From NCBI GenBank assembly GCA_001247695.2, contig LGRX02024519.1:1-52853 (forward strand): a DNA stretch of 52,853 nt, read 5' to 3'. The position numbers were made by a program, and so were the translations under genes. Position 1 is the first letter of the stretch; the number at the start of each line of letters is the position of its first letter. Below are positions 36,201 to 39,617 of the stretch, one piece after another. Source of the DNA: Cymbomonas tetramitiformis. Lineage: Eukaryota; Chlorophyta; Pyramimonadophyceae; Pyramimonadales; Pyramimonadaceae. A model generated the notes under the pieces. The model saw only the letters and a program-made list of their open reading frames with translations, was not told the DNA's origin and searched no databases.

Positions 36201-36311
36201 TTGGTCTTCTTCCAGCCGCTCGTTCAGGAGCTCCAGGCACTCCTCCAGCAGAGCATCTGCGCGTGTGGAGGGCGTCCCTGCGGCTCGGGGCTGAGCCGCG
36301 CTGGCGGCGCC
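5061..36311 (-). CDS. Giant NO VEIN/sacsin-like GHKL ATPase protein with SPRY and RING-H2 domains (whole gene)
   Basis: At least 16 exons on the minus strand share frame and order with the NO VEIN (plant NOV) type of sacsin-like protein. These proteins carry an N-terminal HSP90-type (GHKL) ATPase and a long body of unknown biochemistry, and end in DUF3883. In order: coiled-coil exons (36.3-35.4 kb), VIEQIRREKMVDV exon, N-box ELVQNADDN, YNNEVGF, LCNLG/GSTK, IGRKGIGFKSVF, GYVVPCW, LLFLNKLRRI, TEIVLAFP, VFAYLPVGPVGFRFIVQADF with SSR, then body exons, SPRY, RING-H2, more NOV-like body, and a DUF3883-like end. Boundaries marked exact in the exon entries follow GT...AG and phase; others are approximate. 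The intron at 33,749-17,567 contains a 15.8 kb retroelement, yet frame is kept across it, so the gene may still be functional. The 5' end and start codon are not established. Sacsin-like proteins act as chaperone-type factors; the RING would add ubiquitin-ligase activity, which is inference. Confidence 0.82.
7031..7624 (-). CDS. NOV-like exon: late body
   Basis: The exon lies between acceptor ATGCCAG and donor GTACGG, 594 nt, phase 0 at both ends, open throughout. It encodes DSKMLDPIEEAADLTAWAGS, a Pro/Gly-rich linker, then TTTLRWLKQRQQRGLEALRV, LRVTVASRVVRPYALQL, EEEMRYTVEDAGRHICLSHH and LAEVVAPVLRSFEPGES. The L-V-x-x-D-I---Y-L segment and the following helix-rich part resemble the region preceding DUF3883 in NO VEIN-like proteins. 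Confidence 0.7.
7826..8210 (-). CDS. NOV-like exon: IPILAYDHRSHSTVLVPKSD
   Basis: The acceptor is probably CCCGCAG (about 8,211) and the donor GTGCGT (7,825). It encodes GRPLHDVVGELYDELECRL, SPSSLHAVTAADIPILAYD, LLSDESSKAFHLF and LRRMFLEAGRLAMMESLVAA, ending SE. NOV-type proteins have an equivalent IP-L---W--L---P-I-D----IF----V stretch C-terminal to the last LGV block. Exit phase 0 agrees with the next exon. Confidence 0.7.
8211..9314 (-). other. Long intron of the NOV-like gene
   Basis: Between the RING-bearing exon and the IPILAYD exon about 1.1 kb remains. I see no convincing exon in it; a short in-frame extension of the upstream exon remains open to 8920 and could be retained. A poly-G run occurs near 8890. 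Confidence 0.4.
9315..11164 (-). CDS. NOV-like exon: SPRY second half, RING-H2 finger, sacsin-like body
   Basis: The exon starts after CTCGCCAG and is open for over 1.8 kb. Order: YAAEDYDPERMGCDGRSFYL, then FAVGDVVTCAVDADLGLAYV and VNGE, the SPRY pattern of GD-V-C-VD---I-F--NG, then a hydrophobic strand set, then a RING-H2. In the RING, CTVC is followed by a 13-residue spacer and CDHAFHHCCIEQWL, then CPNC, giving C-x2-C...C-x-H-x2-H-x2-C...C-x2-C with every zinc ligand present. After it come RGLHPIGSTFDRDVWV, LLGQLGVSV, GSVCKLIRQAFADQALIYTG, EVAWEGG and YPSMRSLFVEVCGVE, which look like a NOV-type iYn-L....W....VF/Y--L--LF-x-LGV segment. SPRY binds partners and RING-H2 recruits E2 enzymes, so I infer an E3 ligase embedded in a GHKL chaperone-like protein. 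The 3' boundary is approximate. Confidence 0.78.
11790..13094 (-). CDS. NOV-like body exons and first half of the SPRY domain
   Basis: The exon starting at 13,094 after CCACACAG encodes LRRILRRDLLALHE, like the region of NOV that reads PxPLRQILK--L-A. The exon from about 12,724 to about 11,790 encodes FTCVSQVWAGLAFMKHHIEG, RLLRAALLVPTAGADLVPLS and EVHLCSFLGVQCG, then a Gly/Ala-rich linker, and finishes RGHVQYSAEVLAS...CIGCAPAG. The last segment fits the first strands of a SPRY domain (YYEVE---G---IG-A), continued in the next exon. The 3' ends of both exons are approximate (about 12,975 and 11,790). Opposite-strand ORFs here are GC-driven shadows. Confidence 0.62.
13150..13335. repeat. 33-bp tandem repeat, five copies, just after a splice donor
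   Basis: The 33-bp unit containing CCAGGAGGGTGACGCGCAGC recurs at about 13,156, 13,189, 13,222, 13,255 and 13,288 with a partial copy at 13,321. Units alternate between GGGGTT and GGGCTT at the junction. The period is a multiple of three and all three frames on the minus strand stay open for much of the array. Confidence 0.9.
13354..14439 (-). CDS. NOV-like body exons (two)
   Basis: Exon 14,439-14,313 follows GTACAG and ends at donor GTGCGA; it encodes IGLVFGEAVRAS...GYLPTLSEV. The next exon runs from about 14,035 to 13,354 and ends at a strong donor GTAAGC. It encodes SEEGDWCAPRGLLLRP, TTQHMLELLADTG, STWFALLFRYLQ, ALPIFRCRGL and PIFSELPAALVG, ending ALSFLR. These resemble the part of NOV-type proteins that reads ip-edg-W-xP followed by a W-LL--LY segment and a PI-P segment. 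The acceptor of the second exon is not fixed, because phase 1 exit of the first did not match the nearest AG. Confidence 0.65.
14820..14945. repeat. Intronic tandem repeat, 39 bp unit, three copies
   Basis: Units beginning GTGAACTCCGGGAGGAGG recur at about 14,838, 14,877 and 14,916, differing by single bases. The array lies in the intron immediately after the GFRFIVQADF exon of the NOV-like gene. Confidence 0.85.
14952..15124 (-). CDS. NOV-like exon: VFAYLPVGPVGFRFIVQADF
   Basis: The exon lies between acceptor CGGCCAG and donor GTGCGT, 173 nt, entering in phase 1 and leaving in phase 0. It encodes MQQVFAYLPVGPVGFRFIVQ, ADFDLVSSRQAV and SAWNRWLRDS. The VFAYLP--GFRFI-QADF---SSR---W--WL signature is among the most conserved parts of NOV-type sacsin-like proteins, which makes this one of the strongest family identifiers in the window. 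Its donor sits beside a 39-bp intronic tandem repeat. Confidence 0.85.
15309..15573 (-). CDS. NOV-like exon: TEIVLAFPEL
   Basis: The acceptor CTACAG (or GTGCAG 15 nt further in) and the donor GTACGC (15,308) give exit phase 1. It encodes ELHDETVVTEAG, a Cys/Gly-rich stretch and QSTEIVLAFPELNG. TEI-LAFP is a conserved landmark of NO VEIN-like proteins just before the VFAYLP block, and it is followed here by that block in the next exon. Just downstream of its upstream intron (plus-strand 15,690-15,810) lies a 15-bp GGTGCAAGGGCTGGT repeat. Confidence 0.72.
16165..16350 (-). CDS. NOV-like exon: LLFLNKLRRI
   Basis: The exon lies between acceptor CTGGCCAG and donor GTCCGG, 186 nt, phase 0 in and out. 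It encodes a Gly/Ala-rich start, then ELHAAMLLFLNKLRRIVVVE and TVSVASLAAV. The PSLLLFL-x-L-x-I-like block is where NOV-type proteins name their core connections after the ATPase. The ORF stays open a little beyond the chosen donor, so the 3' boundary could be later. Confidence 0.7.
16548..16950. mobile_element. Foldback/MITE-like element in a host intron
   Basis: Arms of roughly 110-150 bp at about 16,551-16,697 and 16,787-16,946 are inverted copies of each other. Both contain the segment running from TTCCAGACTTTTGACCCACA through the TAGAGTTGGAAGCCACGACT block to the TTGCAGAGCTTGT block, or its reverse complement. The roughly 90-bp centre has GCGGCTAAGGC repeats. There is no ORF of note. It sits wholly inside the intron after the GYVVPCW exon. 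A target duplication was not identified with confidence. Confidence 0.65.
16983..17109 (-). CDS. NOV-like exon: GYVVPCWVDP
   Basis: The exon lies between acceptor GCCGCAG and donor GTGCGC, 127 nt, entering in phase 2 to complete an Arg codon and leaving in phase 0. It encodes THGVYGYVVPCWVDP through AGTCLYLPYK, matching the G-Y-VP-W ... T-I-LPL stretch that follows the ATPase lid in NO VEIN-like proteins. The next intron, 16,982-16,351, holds a foldback element. Confidence 0.78.
17428..17566 (-). CDS. NOV-like exon: GSTK...GIGRKGIGFKSVF (GHKL G2 motif)
   Basis: The exon lies between acceptor TCTTAG (17,567) and donor GTGAAG (17,427), 139 nt, entering in phase 1 and leaving in phase 2. It encodes G-GSTKLRNTGEGKGGIG and RKGIGFKSVFMVSEEPHILS, then FSFKFDT. 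GIGxKGIGFKS is the glycine-rich ATP lid of the family. Together with the exons at 34.2 and 33.8 kb it completes one ATPase domain, now spread over 16.8 kb because of the insertion. Confidence 0.88.
17761..18728. repeat. Left terminal inverted repeat of the DIRS-like element
   Basis: Nearly identical, in reverse complement, to about 32,561-33,532. It includes a run of CACG/GCAC repeats near 18,320 and the palindromic CTAGGCCTAG near 18,680. Similarity stops after GGGTACCCCTCCCCC, where this copy turns into TTCCCTTCTCCC while the right-hand copy continues into the recombinase gene. Confidence 0.9.
18729..19320. other. Hairpin-dense spacer inside the left end of the element
   Basis: About 72 nt (18,758-18,829, containing TTGAAATTTCTACT and CACTAGTGTTGCAAGGTCAG) match 21,531-21,603, the leader next to the gag region. 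They are followed by about 500 nt found nowhere else in the window. This stretch has several short perfect or near-perfect stem-loops, e.g. TTGCAGCTCA/TGAGCTGCAA at about 18,833 and CACAACTT-AGCC-AAGTTGTG at about 19,008. It has no ORF. It separates the outer terminal repeat from a second, partial copy of the same end. Confidence 0.7.
19321..21731 (-). mobile_element. Internally deleted minus-strand copy of the DIRS-like element
   Basis: 19,321-19,640 repeats, inverted, the right end of the element including the last codons of the tyrosine recombinase (SMEAAVGA-C-stop read on the minus strand). It is fused at about 19,630 to the start of the RT ORF and then to the gag-like region. RT, RNase H, methyltransferase-like and almost all recombinase sequence are therefore missing. 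The remainder up to 21,731 is the mirror image of 22,469 onwards. Read on the minus strand, gag-like 20,831-19,812 keeps its zinc-binding tail. Confidence 0.8.
19812..20822 (-). pseudogene. Gag-like protein, shortened copy
   Basis: This is an open frame of roughly 335 residues that aligns throughout with the 24-kb gag-like protein, except that about 423 nt are missing after VGKIFKRSG, resuming at KHAQEDNEFATLE. The loss is in frame. The C-terminus has the zinc-binding pattern CFQWNAG-x2-SKKNYKF-HTCSSCGG and H-x4-C, but the residue equivalent to the second Cys of the partner copy is replaced (KRSKK instead of KCSKK). The copy belongs to a non-autonomous, deleted element and is probably a relic. 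Confidence 0.7.
21753..22608 (+). pseudogene. Unidentified ORF in the centre of the palindrome
   Basis: The first part (ATG at 21,795, MSQFSKTWFGTLKSK) runs to 22,226 and contains KQPVVSVTFRDAPGDILMAT and VEVGKLYDIYMSSETFYNLS, a strand-rich stretch that loosely recalls OB-fold single-strand-binding proteins. One frameshift near 22,175-22,226 moves to a second frame (NVEAYIRKIPMAFDLEAQQI...), and one TAA at about 22,412 is followed in the same frame by RRLVNQRHLGPKGTTIEQRQ up to 22,608, crossing into the right palindrome arm. This continuity suggests the spacer belongs to the plus-strand element rather than being an unrelated insert. I do not recognise the family. Confidence 0.5.
22640..23363 (+). 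pseudogene. Unidentified retroelement reading frames upstream of gag
   Basis: Two overlapping open frames are duplicated on the minus strand in the left arm. One gives FSAHPDVKEVYDGLLQKFEE and a Cys-rich HHCCCSSSPRRYFCPCFACG. The other, 23,169-23,363, gives VTNHAAGEVLSLPLNVNNLL and ends at TAG just before, and in frame with, the gag-like ORF. Neither begins with a good ATG. They may be one protein with a frameshift. No family recognised. Confidence 0.4.
23391..24824 (+). CDS. Gag-like nucleocapsid protein of the DIRS-like element
   Basis: The frame is open from a TAG at 23,361 to TGA at 24,822; the first ATG is 23,391 (MPDLLVEPVGKIFKRSG). The N-terminal third is acidic/basic and low in complexity (EEDNQLDGEDDPSSEEEQDK). 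The middle is helical (VDREIHFYHMYVIDLFTKLD). The C-terminus is CFQWNAGKCSKKNYKF then HTCSSCGGDHRKTEC, a Cys/His zinc-binding motif of the C-x7-C...H-x-C-x2-C-x3-H-x4-C kind found at the end of gag-like ORFs of DIRS and other algal/oomycete retroelements. It is immediately followed by the RT frame. It would coat the element RNA; the assignment is by position and zinc motif. Confidence 0.7.
   Translation: MPDLLVEPVGKIFKRSGQRLLIGPTVVIPRPNATQAQAAANRKAFTATVKVLKAVEASAAAWQEEDNQLDGEDDPSSEEEQDKDSPVKRKGPAKDIPVMAKRKQLSPGSLRRKAKALVRVRAAYTVAMALARELETDPHAFGDKLEWSIRPRACPAPTKHAQDDNVFATLEDIETATGFTPALLDGYVSFLRGSAVVWHAHLRKCPTVNLEFLTDPRKDDWLVDVPRATAKDLFGSGAGGGEKATFPNNDSIGKQEDIKMAGDKLFHGDFYAADGVRPATGAMAALNLNVSSGPLQGLNLALPMPVEKEDYREMFQIQDGKVLTQPPKTYTREVFCYRLLAFAHSMPDSVDREIHFYHMYVIDLFTKLDLYDVKCVAEYDKYIRQRLATNFITSWNPDMLVGTWNRFIQSRKEAGNFAVKTPRSKASDAASPTPRTAKPGLHCFQWNAGKCSKKNYKFPHTCSSCGGDHRKTECKQK
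24861..26545 (+). pseudogene. Reverse transcriptase of the outer DIRS-like element, broken
   Basis: An acidic N-terminal region leads to RT motifs: KVRVVHNYSENDDSSVN, YHMIKVDIKGAYRH (palm Asp), then a jump to LRFPFGHRAVPEKFHEV, GFLDDFWV (the catalytic -DD pair, with F-L in place of Y-x), QDVIFLGVRL and RRDLERLMGQLAFASRLV. Between AYRH and LRFPFG about 30 codons are missing and the frame shifts (near 25,865). A second frameshift lies near 26,455, after which FFVDASTGTGMGGFLDG begins the RNase H domain (first catalytic Asp). The RT is therefore inactive as it stands. The frame is then interrupted by the nested element. Confidence 0.8.
26555..27405 (-). pseudogene. Tudor-like domain plus truncated tyrosine recombinase (nested element)
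   Basis: Read on the minus strand: VKVYRPQDDAWYTGTVGDTG, then THIAYEDGDKEDLDMSKERY. This is the barrel pattern vkV-wp-d--WY-G-V...H-V-YdDGd-E-l-l-kE seen in Tudor-type domains (as in PDS5 and related chromatin readers). Then comes a SAM-like core-binding region (GKTVGNYRPKARAFMAFCEA, YLSAINNYHEDMGF) and the start of the catalytic domain with RACTYVVFAFVTFGRPETGI, whose Arg is the first catalytic residue. The frame ends 30 residues later at the junction, so HxxR and the nucleophilic Tyr are absent. The YR is inactive. Confidence 0.7.
27406..27948 (-). pseudogene. RNase H end and Dam-like methyltransferase-like domain (nested element)
   Basis: A one-base frameshift near 27,945 separates this frame from RT. 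It begins with the last RNase H motif (YIRSEANEWADRLSR, third Asp) and continues RFASELSVQLPRYYAQWHGP, VNWVNPPWSLLDEVAHKL, AATVVAPYWPGQMWFQQLEA and VVILPRGRDLFSPSRLGG. The NPPW tetrapeptide and the following VVAP-WP--W--QL pattern correspond to the Dam-like N6-adenine methyltransferase-like region that DIRS-type elements carry after RNase H. Confidence 0.7.
27945..29410 (-). CDS. Reverse transcriptase-RNase H of the nested element
   Basis: The motifs are all present: FLVPKPGTNKWRLVMDLRW, WCFSFDLQDGYHVVGIDPAF (palm Asp), FQCGALPFGWNDSPRNFVKV, RVLPYMDDFLLLLSS (catalytic YMDD), NEKKGQWEPTQLVEHLGLEV, then RNase H: KVHTDASLFAWGGVL, HITHLELEAVYKTVQSFL and VVRLYCDNQAVVAML. RT and RNase H are contiguous until the frameshift at 27,945. 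The N-terminal joint with the preceding RLDAFRPSGRS segment (29,450) appears to change frame near 29,375. There is no protease or integrase, as expected for DIRS-type elements. Confidence 0.8.
29452..30321 (-). CDS. Gag-like ORF of the nested element
   Basis: The first in-frame ATG is about 30,321 (MLARLDNRLRSPMEVL); an upstream ATG at about 30,358 (MSDQEGEQGAS) is in another frame. The protein has a Gln/Met/Glu-rich coiled coil (EQQGEMMKLMMKQMETLAAR), a helical body (LPYVPHVEGNPF, ERVFAAHNTFKGVFSLLNNR) and a basic Gly/Lys-rich tail (GGKGKGAGKGEGGRGSGK). It has no zinc knuckle, unlike the outer element's gag. It is placed immediately upstream of RT. A nucleic-acid-binding capsid role is inferred from position. 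Confidence 0.6.
   Translation of the reverse strand, partial: TMLARLDNRLRSPMEVLLEQQGEMMKLMMKQMETLAARVEVAEEAAAKAVSQGGGSAQSGDAELEALKKLPYVPHVEGNPFPARPATLETDMPQMYDLYNDKTYDALSKRTNSSMRYEQLVLAPALSYMHDAIAFSEVTLDWCQDEKDPPTVEELSERVFAAHNTFKGVFSLLNNRYTMLQLRASMESDATSHGGAEALRAKLAFIEEKVYAGSDGLVSDSVLTKWLKEFDTTKAKAVMNTHAKASAKVSTFRDRQGGKGKGAGKGEGGRGSGKGGKGSGLGRGAQAQT
30343..30655 (-). other. 5' leader of the nested element with twin hairpins
   Basis: Non-coding and AT-rich. Two adjacent stem-loops occur: GAATTTCTCC/GGAAAAATTTC (about 30,439) and the perfect ten-pair GTTCTTTTGC-GAAG-GCAAAAGAAC (about 30,471). A promoter cannot be assigned. Confidence 0.55.
30661..31497 (+). pseudogene. RNase H remainder and Dam-like methyltransferase-like region of the outer element
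   Basis: ELLALPQEAFYLFRDRASSH, INYLELFSVFWALNLWG (catalytic Glu), LTVVLITDNTPTMGML (Asp) and VVEWVPSKHNQFVDALSR (Asp) complete RNase H. Frameshifts follow. In alternating frames one reads FGPFSVDTCCEAFGANHRLW, DWAGHTAWCNPPFSRILSIL, TSACFVIPVWPTADFSLW and LFLAPDCEGGDIKFYGPTRW plus PVVVYRVPP, i.e. the same NPPF-type methyltransferase-like module as in the nested element. At least three frame changes make it non-functional. Confidence 0.75.
31521..32507 (+). CDS. Tyrosine recombinase of the outer DIRS-like element, intact
   Basis: An uninterrupted 328-codon ORF with ATG start. Residues 1-110 form a core-binding part (NTRSSYDTGGKQYCRFVVW, TTKAYLAALRDLHLELGYP). The catalytic part has an Arg in LLAFGVCFRKANI (about R152), GHSFRRGAATLAF (H274, R277), KHWGDW (H296) and the nucleophile in VNEYHEM (Y308). 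This R-H-R-H-Y set matches phage-integrase-type recombinases. It would integrate the circular DNA intermediate of the element. It lies 50 nt from the right terminal repeat and the same coding end is found, truncated, at 19,590-19,630. Confidence 0.85.
   Translation: MRELEDGVAYFGLNAVARNTRSSYDTGGKQYCRFVVWADVHPGFPASDHTMELWSTFLARTVKYSTTKAYLAALRDLHLELGYPMPGFEDLKRLRRTLRGIKRLKGNPKCKKLGIGPKELTRIFFQGKIDLTKDNDRTCWTGCLLAFGVCFRKANITAKKQACFAQSGVMLRGGVKFIGKDQMEVAAGFSKTNQFAEREHNVLFNAVRYPALSAVTLTRRALALDKLPGGPKAPVLSYRKSDGQQVALTHSVFDHWLKDKLMAAGLQPELYSGHSFRRGAATLAFAERMPRNLVKHWGDWVSDAVNEYHEMTQELVADSMEAAVGACC
32561..33532. repeat. Right terminal inverted repeat of the DIRS-like element
   Basis: Reverse-complement partner of 17,761-18,728. 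It begins about 50 nt after the stop codon of the tyrosine recombinase and ends at CGTGGGAGG, after which host intron sequence (TGGGTGGTCCCC) resumes. Confidence 0.9.
33533..33749 (-). other. Host intron sequence flanking the element, 5' side
   Basis: 217 nt from the donor GTGCCA to the right end of the DIRS-like element. With the 194 nt at 17,567-17,760 it would form a 411-nt intron, comparable with other introns of this gene (274, 318, 631 nt). A CACGCCCCTACG-type repeat occurs three times near 33,570-33,630. Confidence 0.7.
33750..33834 (-). CDS. NOV-like exon: NNEVGF block, ends at the retroelement-loaded intron
   Basis: The exon lies between acceptor GCGGCAG and donor GTGCCA (33,749), 85 nt, exit phase 1. 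It encodes VCTYNNEVGFQDMEVHALCN and L plus the first base of a Gly codon. In NOV-type proteins the following residues are G-x-STK. Here GSTK is found 16 kb away at 17,566, exactly in phase. The intron after this exon is the one carrying the DIRS-like element. Confidence 0.85.
34109..34245 (-). CDS. NOV-like exon: GHKL ATPase N-box
   Basis: The exon lies between acceptor CGCGCAG and donor GTGGAC, 137 nt, exit phase 0. It encodes GRALSKLANDLYSSRSHF followed by LMELVQNADDNTY and SVPTLE. E-x2-QNADDN is the N-box of HSP90-like ATPases: the Glu activates water and the Asn binds Mg-ATP. The next exon begins VMLCRSSVCTYNNEVGF, so PTLE continues smoothly into the NNE-GF block characteristic of NO VEIN-type proteins. 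Confidence 0.85.
34475..34547 (-). CDS. NOV-like exon: VIEQIRREKMVDV segment preceding the ATPase
   Basis: The exon starts directly after CTGCAG and ends at the donor GTGGGA (34,474), 73 nt, exit phase 1. It encodes VIEQIRREKMVDVDVPEG and a short tail. Its last G joins the next exon as G-LKAMLGRAL, restoring the pattern seen just before the N-box in NOV-type proteins. The first half of this exon, with its acceptor, is the unit of the neighbouring minisatellite at 34,511-35,040, so this is the array copy that carries the complete exon. Confidence 0.7.
34511..35040. repeat. Minisatellite built from an exon/acceptor segment, nine copies
   Basis: Units of 57-64 bp contain, on the minus strand, CATTGCTGCAG followed by GTGATTGAGCAGATCCGCCG and the codons for REKMVDV, then a G-rich linker. 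They start near 34,511, 34,561, 34,623, 34,683, 34,741, 34,798, 34,861, 34,917 and 34,978. The most downstream copy (34,475-34,547) carries the complete exon of the NOV-like gene. Most copies keep the CTGCAG acceptor; the fifth and seventh have lost it. Confidence 0.9.
35115..35375. repeat. 56-bp tandem repeat, about four copies
   Basis: The unit CCTCGAGCTCTGCGCCATGA followed by CGTGGCATGCAACCTG and CAGAGCTCAGCGAGCCAG recurs at 56-bp spacing. It contains internal inverted pieces (GAGCTC, GGCATGCC-like). It lies in the interval between the coiled-coil exons and the exon-derived minisatellite. Confidence 0.88.
35435..36311 (-). CDS. Putative N-terminal coiled-coil exons of the NOV-like gene
   Basis: Two frame-clean exons can be proposed. 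One is 36,311-36,171, between CACTTGCAG and GTGTCC, 141 nt, encoding a Glu/Leu-rich helix containing ECLELLNERLEEDQKREAVV. The other is 35,800-35,435, between TGGCGCAG and GTAGTT, 366 nt, encoding a helix with EMQEQLAVALKRASLAEEAL followed by a low-complexity Gly/Ala/Ser/Thr/Pro linker and ending near DEETMLAKASK. Both lengths are multiples of three. They lie in the same strand and order as the ATPase exons, so I infer they form its N-terminus. No start codon or promoter could be fixed, and an additional exon between them is possible. They could instead belong to a separate upstream gene. Confidence 0.45.
35940..35992. repeat. 12-bp tandem repeat CCCTGAGAGACC
   Basis: Four to five copies of a 12-bp unit (ACCCCTGAGAG/ACCCCTGAGCG). 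On the minus strand the period is a multiple of three and reads through as a short Gly/Val/Ser-rich repeat. Confidence 0.8.
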
Positions 36312-36374
36312 CTGCAAGTGACAGAAGCGGCGCAGAGACAGCAGCTGCTCGCGCGTCGTCTCCTCAGCCTGCAC

Positions 36375-37615
36375 AGCGCCCCCGTCCGTGAGTTTCCCTT
36401 CGCATCACCCCACAGCTTGCGCGTGCTGGGAATCGTCGCGCCGGTGTGCCCTACGCGCAGGCCGCATCCCCCCACATGCGGAGGAGCTGGAGTGCGGTAT
36501 TGAGCATCTGCCCCGAGGATGGTGGAGGCCACAGTGGTTTCGCAGGTGGCTGTATCGAAATGCCGAATGGCGTCATAATTTGACATGCCGGAAGCATCAG
36601 AGGTAGCAAAAGCGCTGCGCGGCGGAGCGCTGAGACAGCTGGTGGAGGCAATGTGGCCGGAGCTTCGGGGCTGACCTGGTCGCACTGCTCGAGAGTCCCT
36701 GCGAGAAGGGCCTCGGAGGCCCTCTTGCGGGCCGCCGGGGGCATCGGGGTGGACGGCGACCCCTTGGCCTCTGGAGAGTTTTCGAGCGCCAGCTCCTCAG
36801 TGTCTGCCGCCGCTCCCCGCCGAGCATCGGAATGTGAGAATCTATCCGATTAAGCCGCTGTGGGGCAGCTGGGAGCTCTCCCGCCACGTCACTGCACGGC
36901 ACGCACGGAGAGCGACCAGGCACCCAAGGCAATGCTGGTGCTCAGGCCCAAACAGTTAAACGCTAGAGGGAGATCAGGGGGGAAATTGCTGCATGCTGCA
37001 TGTGCTCGCCAGCGCGCTTCTGTGCTTGCCCTGGGTGCCTCAGTGTTGAAGCCCTAAGCCAGAGTGCGGCATGCCACCTGGGTGGCTCACGTAATGCGCA
37101 TGTGTCATCAGCAGGAATGACCAAGGCATAGTGACACGAGTCTGAAGGTGGGCACCAAGTTGCTCCCCAAAGAAGAAAAATGAGGGACATCACAGAGTGT
37201 GGATTAAAATGCGGGACGCTGGAATCAAGGGACATCACAGAGTGTGGATTTAAGCACCCCTTGCCTCTCCTCGCAACAAGCAGCAACAGGAGACTCGTCT
37301 GCAGTGCCGACAAAAAGATACCGCCCGCCAGAAAGACACCGGGAAAATAGGCGTGTCACCCACCACCACTAGGTGGCTATTCCTGTTCACATCATGGGTT
37401 CCTTGGAGGTGAAAGCACACCGCGTAGCACACACAAAGTAGAATCGTTGAAGCCCAGCCATCAGAATCGGGTATTAGTTCTGTGCAAGATGCCACACGGA
37501 GAGGCTATAGGCTAAATCGAAGTCGCTGCCCCGACCAAGGATGAATTAGCATTAAAAAACAGAGCGGGGTACAGGATAATGCCAAAAGACACAGAATGAG
37601 CAGGACCCCGGCGTG
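36375..37615. other. Upstream region of the NOV-like gene; no confirmed gene
   Basis: GC-rich up to about 37 kb, then mixed. Minus-strand open frames at 36,451-36,932 (for instance ARKRASEALLAGTLEQCDQV) could be further 5' exons but show no recognisable domain or reliable splice pair. A 29-nt phrase GGGACATCACAGAGTGTGGA plus TT occurs twice (about 37,184 and 37,230). Confidence 0.4.
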
Positions 37616-37617
37616 GG

Positions 37618-37965
37618 CACAATAGGTGACTGCGATGTCATTCTGGGAAGAAGCAGATAGGTGACTGCGATGGTCATTTGTGGGAAGAGGGAAATAGGTG
37701 ACTGCGATGTCATTCATCGGAAGAAGCAGATAGGTGACTGCGATGGTCATTCGTGGGAAGAGGGAAATAGGTGACTACGATCGTCATTTGTGGAAGAAGC
37801 AGATAGGTGACTGTGATGGTCATTCATGGGAAGAGGCAGATAGGTGAACACCAGCGGTCATTTGTGGGAAGAGGAAGATAGGTGAATACGATGGTCATTC
37901 GTGGGAAGATGGAGATAGGTGACTACGATGGTCATTCATGGGAAGAGGCAGATAGGTGAACGCCC
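37618..37965. repeat. 36-37 bp tandem repeat, ten copies
   Basis: ATAGGTGACTGCGATGGTCATT-type units followed by a GTGGGAAGA(G/A)G block recur at about 37,622, 37,658, 37,695, 37,730, 37,767, 37,803, 37,841, 37,877, 37,915 and 37,951. Two alternating variants (GAAGCAG and AGGGAAA) suggest a dimeric higher-order pattern. Confidence 0.9.
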
Positions 37966-39600
37966 GCGCTCCCCAGGCACCTGGCATGTGCAGCCGCAGC
38001 GCAAGTGGACACCGGCGTCTCCCACACTTATCCTGGGCGCCCTATTGGTGGCTAAAAAAAAAAATTGACCTGACGCACACCAAACGGCATGAGGCACGCC
38101 GACCGAAGCCAGCCCATCACCATCCCTTCAAGGGGTCCACTCTTGAAAGTGATTGGTTGAGGGGGCGGCGTGGCAAGGTACCACAAACACATCCTAATGG
38201 AAAAGGGGAAAATGTGGGATCACTGGAAGCTCAACCAGCGCAGCGGTTCCCCACGGAAAAAAACCAGGCGGGTGCGCTGACAAACACCTACAGAACCCAC
38301 AGTGTCCAAAAGGAACCGCACCGCCCTCCCAAGAAGAAGGGATTCAATGTCTCGTCACCGCCCTAGCGCAGATTCCGCAGCCACACCCGCTCATACACGA
38401 AAACATACACTCAGACAAGCGCACACATCGCATTGTGCCGCACACGAAGGCGCCTTCCATCCGAACGCAGTGCCCACATCCACACAGACCGCCTTCGCGT
38501 CAAGACACGCAACTGCACAAGCAACTCCAAGGTTGAGCCTGAGACTCGCAGCATAAACCTGCGACTATGAGTAGGACCTCACGGGTAAGAATTTATCCCG
38601 TAAGCCTGACATTCCAACTCCACCCTTGAAGGTGATGGTTGGGGCAGGGAATGGGAAACAGCTAGAAGAAGGCCAAGAGGAATGCGGAGCTTCAACAGCG
38701 GTGTACAAATAAGGCTGTCGTCTCACGAAAACTTAACGTGAAAACGTGCACTACACCGGGTTTCAAGATGTCGTCGCTAAACTCCCTGTGTGCCTCATCT
38801 TTGGCTTGCCCAGTTCGCAGTCCACGAAAGTTCATGCACACATAAAGGAGTTGCGCACTCCATGCCGTCACTCACCACGACGCAAAAACGGAGGACTTGA
38901 GTTTTGAAACCGCTTCCGTACTTCCGAAGGGCGGGCTCTATCAGTTCAGCCAAACCGTAGCAACGGTCCACTCCTTTCGCCAGAATCATGGGGATTCCGT
39001 CCCGCCTTATGCGTGCCGTGCCACGAGAACTCGCGAGAACACGCGGAGTTTCAGTGCCAACATGACGCTCAGAACGCGCGAAGTTACCGAAAAATGCACA
39101 CTTCCTCGAGGGAGGCTCCGAGAATATTTTCCGTCCTCTCGTCCTCTGATCGTCCCGTTCTCTTCTCGAAACGGCGACATAGCTTGCAGCGTATACACGC
39201 ACCCACACTTTTACACTAAGTTAATTTCATACGTATGCTTCGCCAGCGATGCAACGGCAGCAACGAAGTCTGTAGGGCGTTCACGCGCAATGAGTAGGGG
39301 AAACACCTGAATCTTCGCTCAGGAGAAGGGGGACCGGCGTAAACGCACTCGGCGGGCGTCTCCGCCTCCGCCTCCCACCGATTTCGGAACCACTGTCGAC
39401 TCTGGAAGCCATCGCGGGGAGCAACAGCAGCCTCGTTGTCACAACAAGTTGCCCTGCTTACAGTTTCATCGATTTATCGATTTACCATGTTTCTCATCCC
39501 GCACTGTTACGGGATCAAGAAGTTTTCAGTTTCCAGTTTGAGTGTTTACACTCGACGGGATACGTGTAAACGCCCCTCAGGAAACCATTAACCATACCAG
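37966..39600. other. No recognisable gene
   Basis: Short ORFs on both strands, including 38,795-39,208 (minus) with WVRVYAASYVAVSRRERDDQ, have no identifiable motif. A poly-A run is at 38,056-38,066. Nothing else stands out. Confidence 0.5.
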
Positions 39601-39617
39601 TAGGGTTTTCCCATTTC

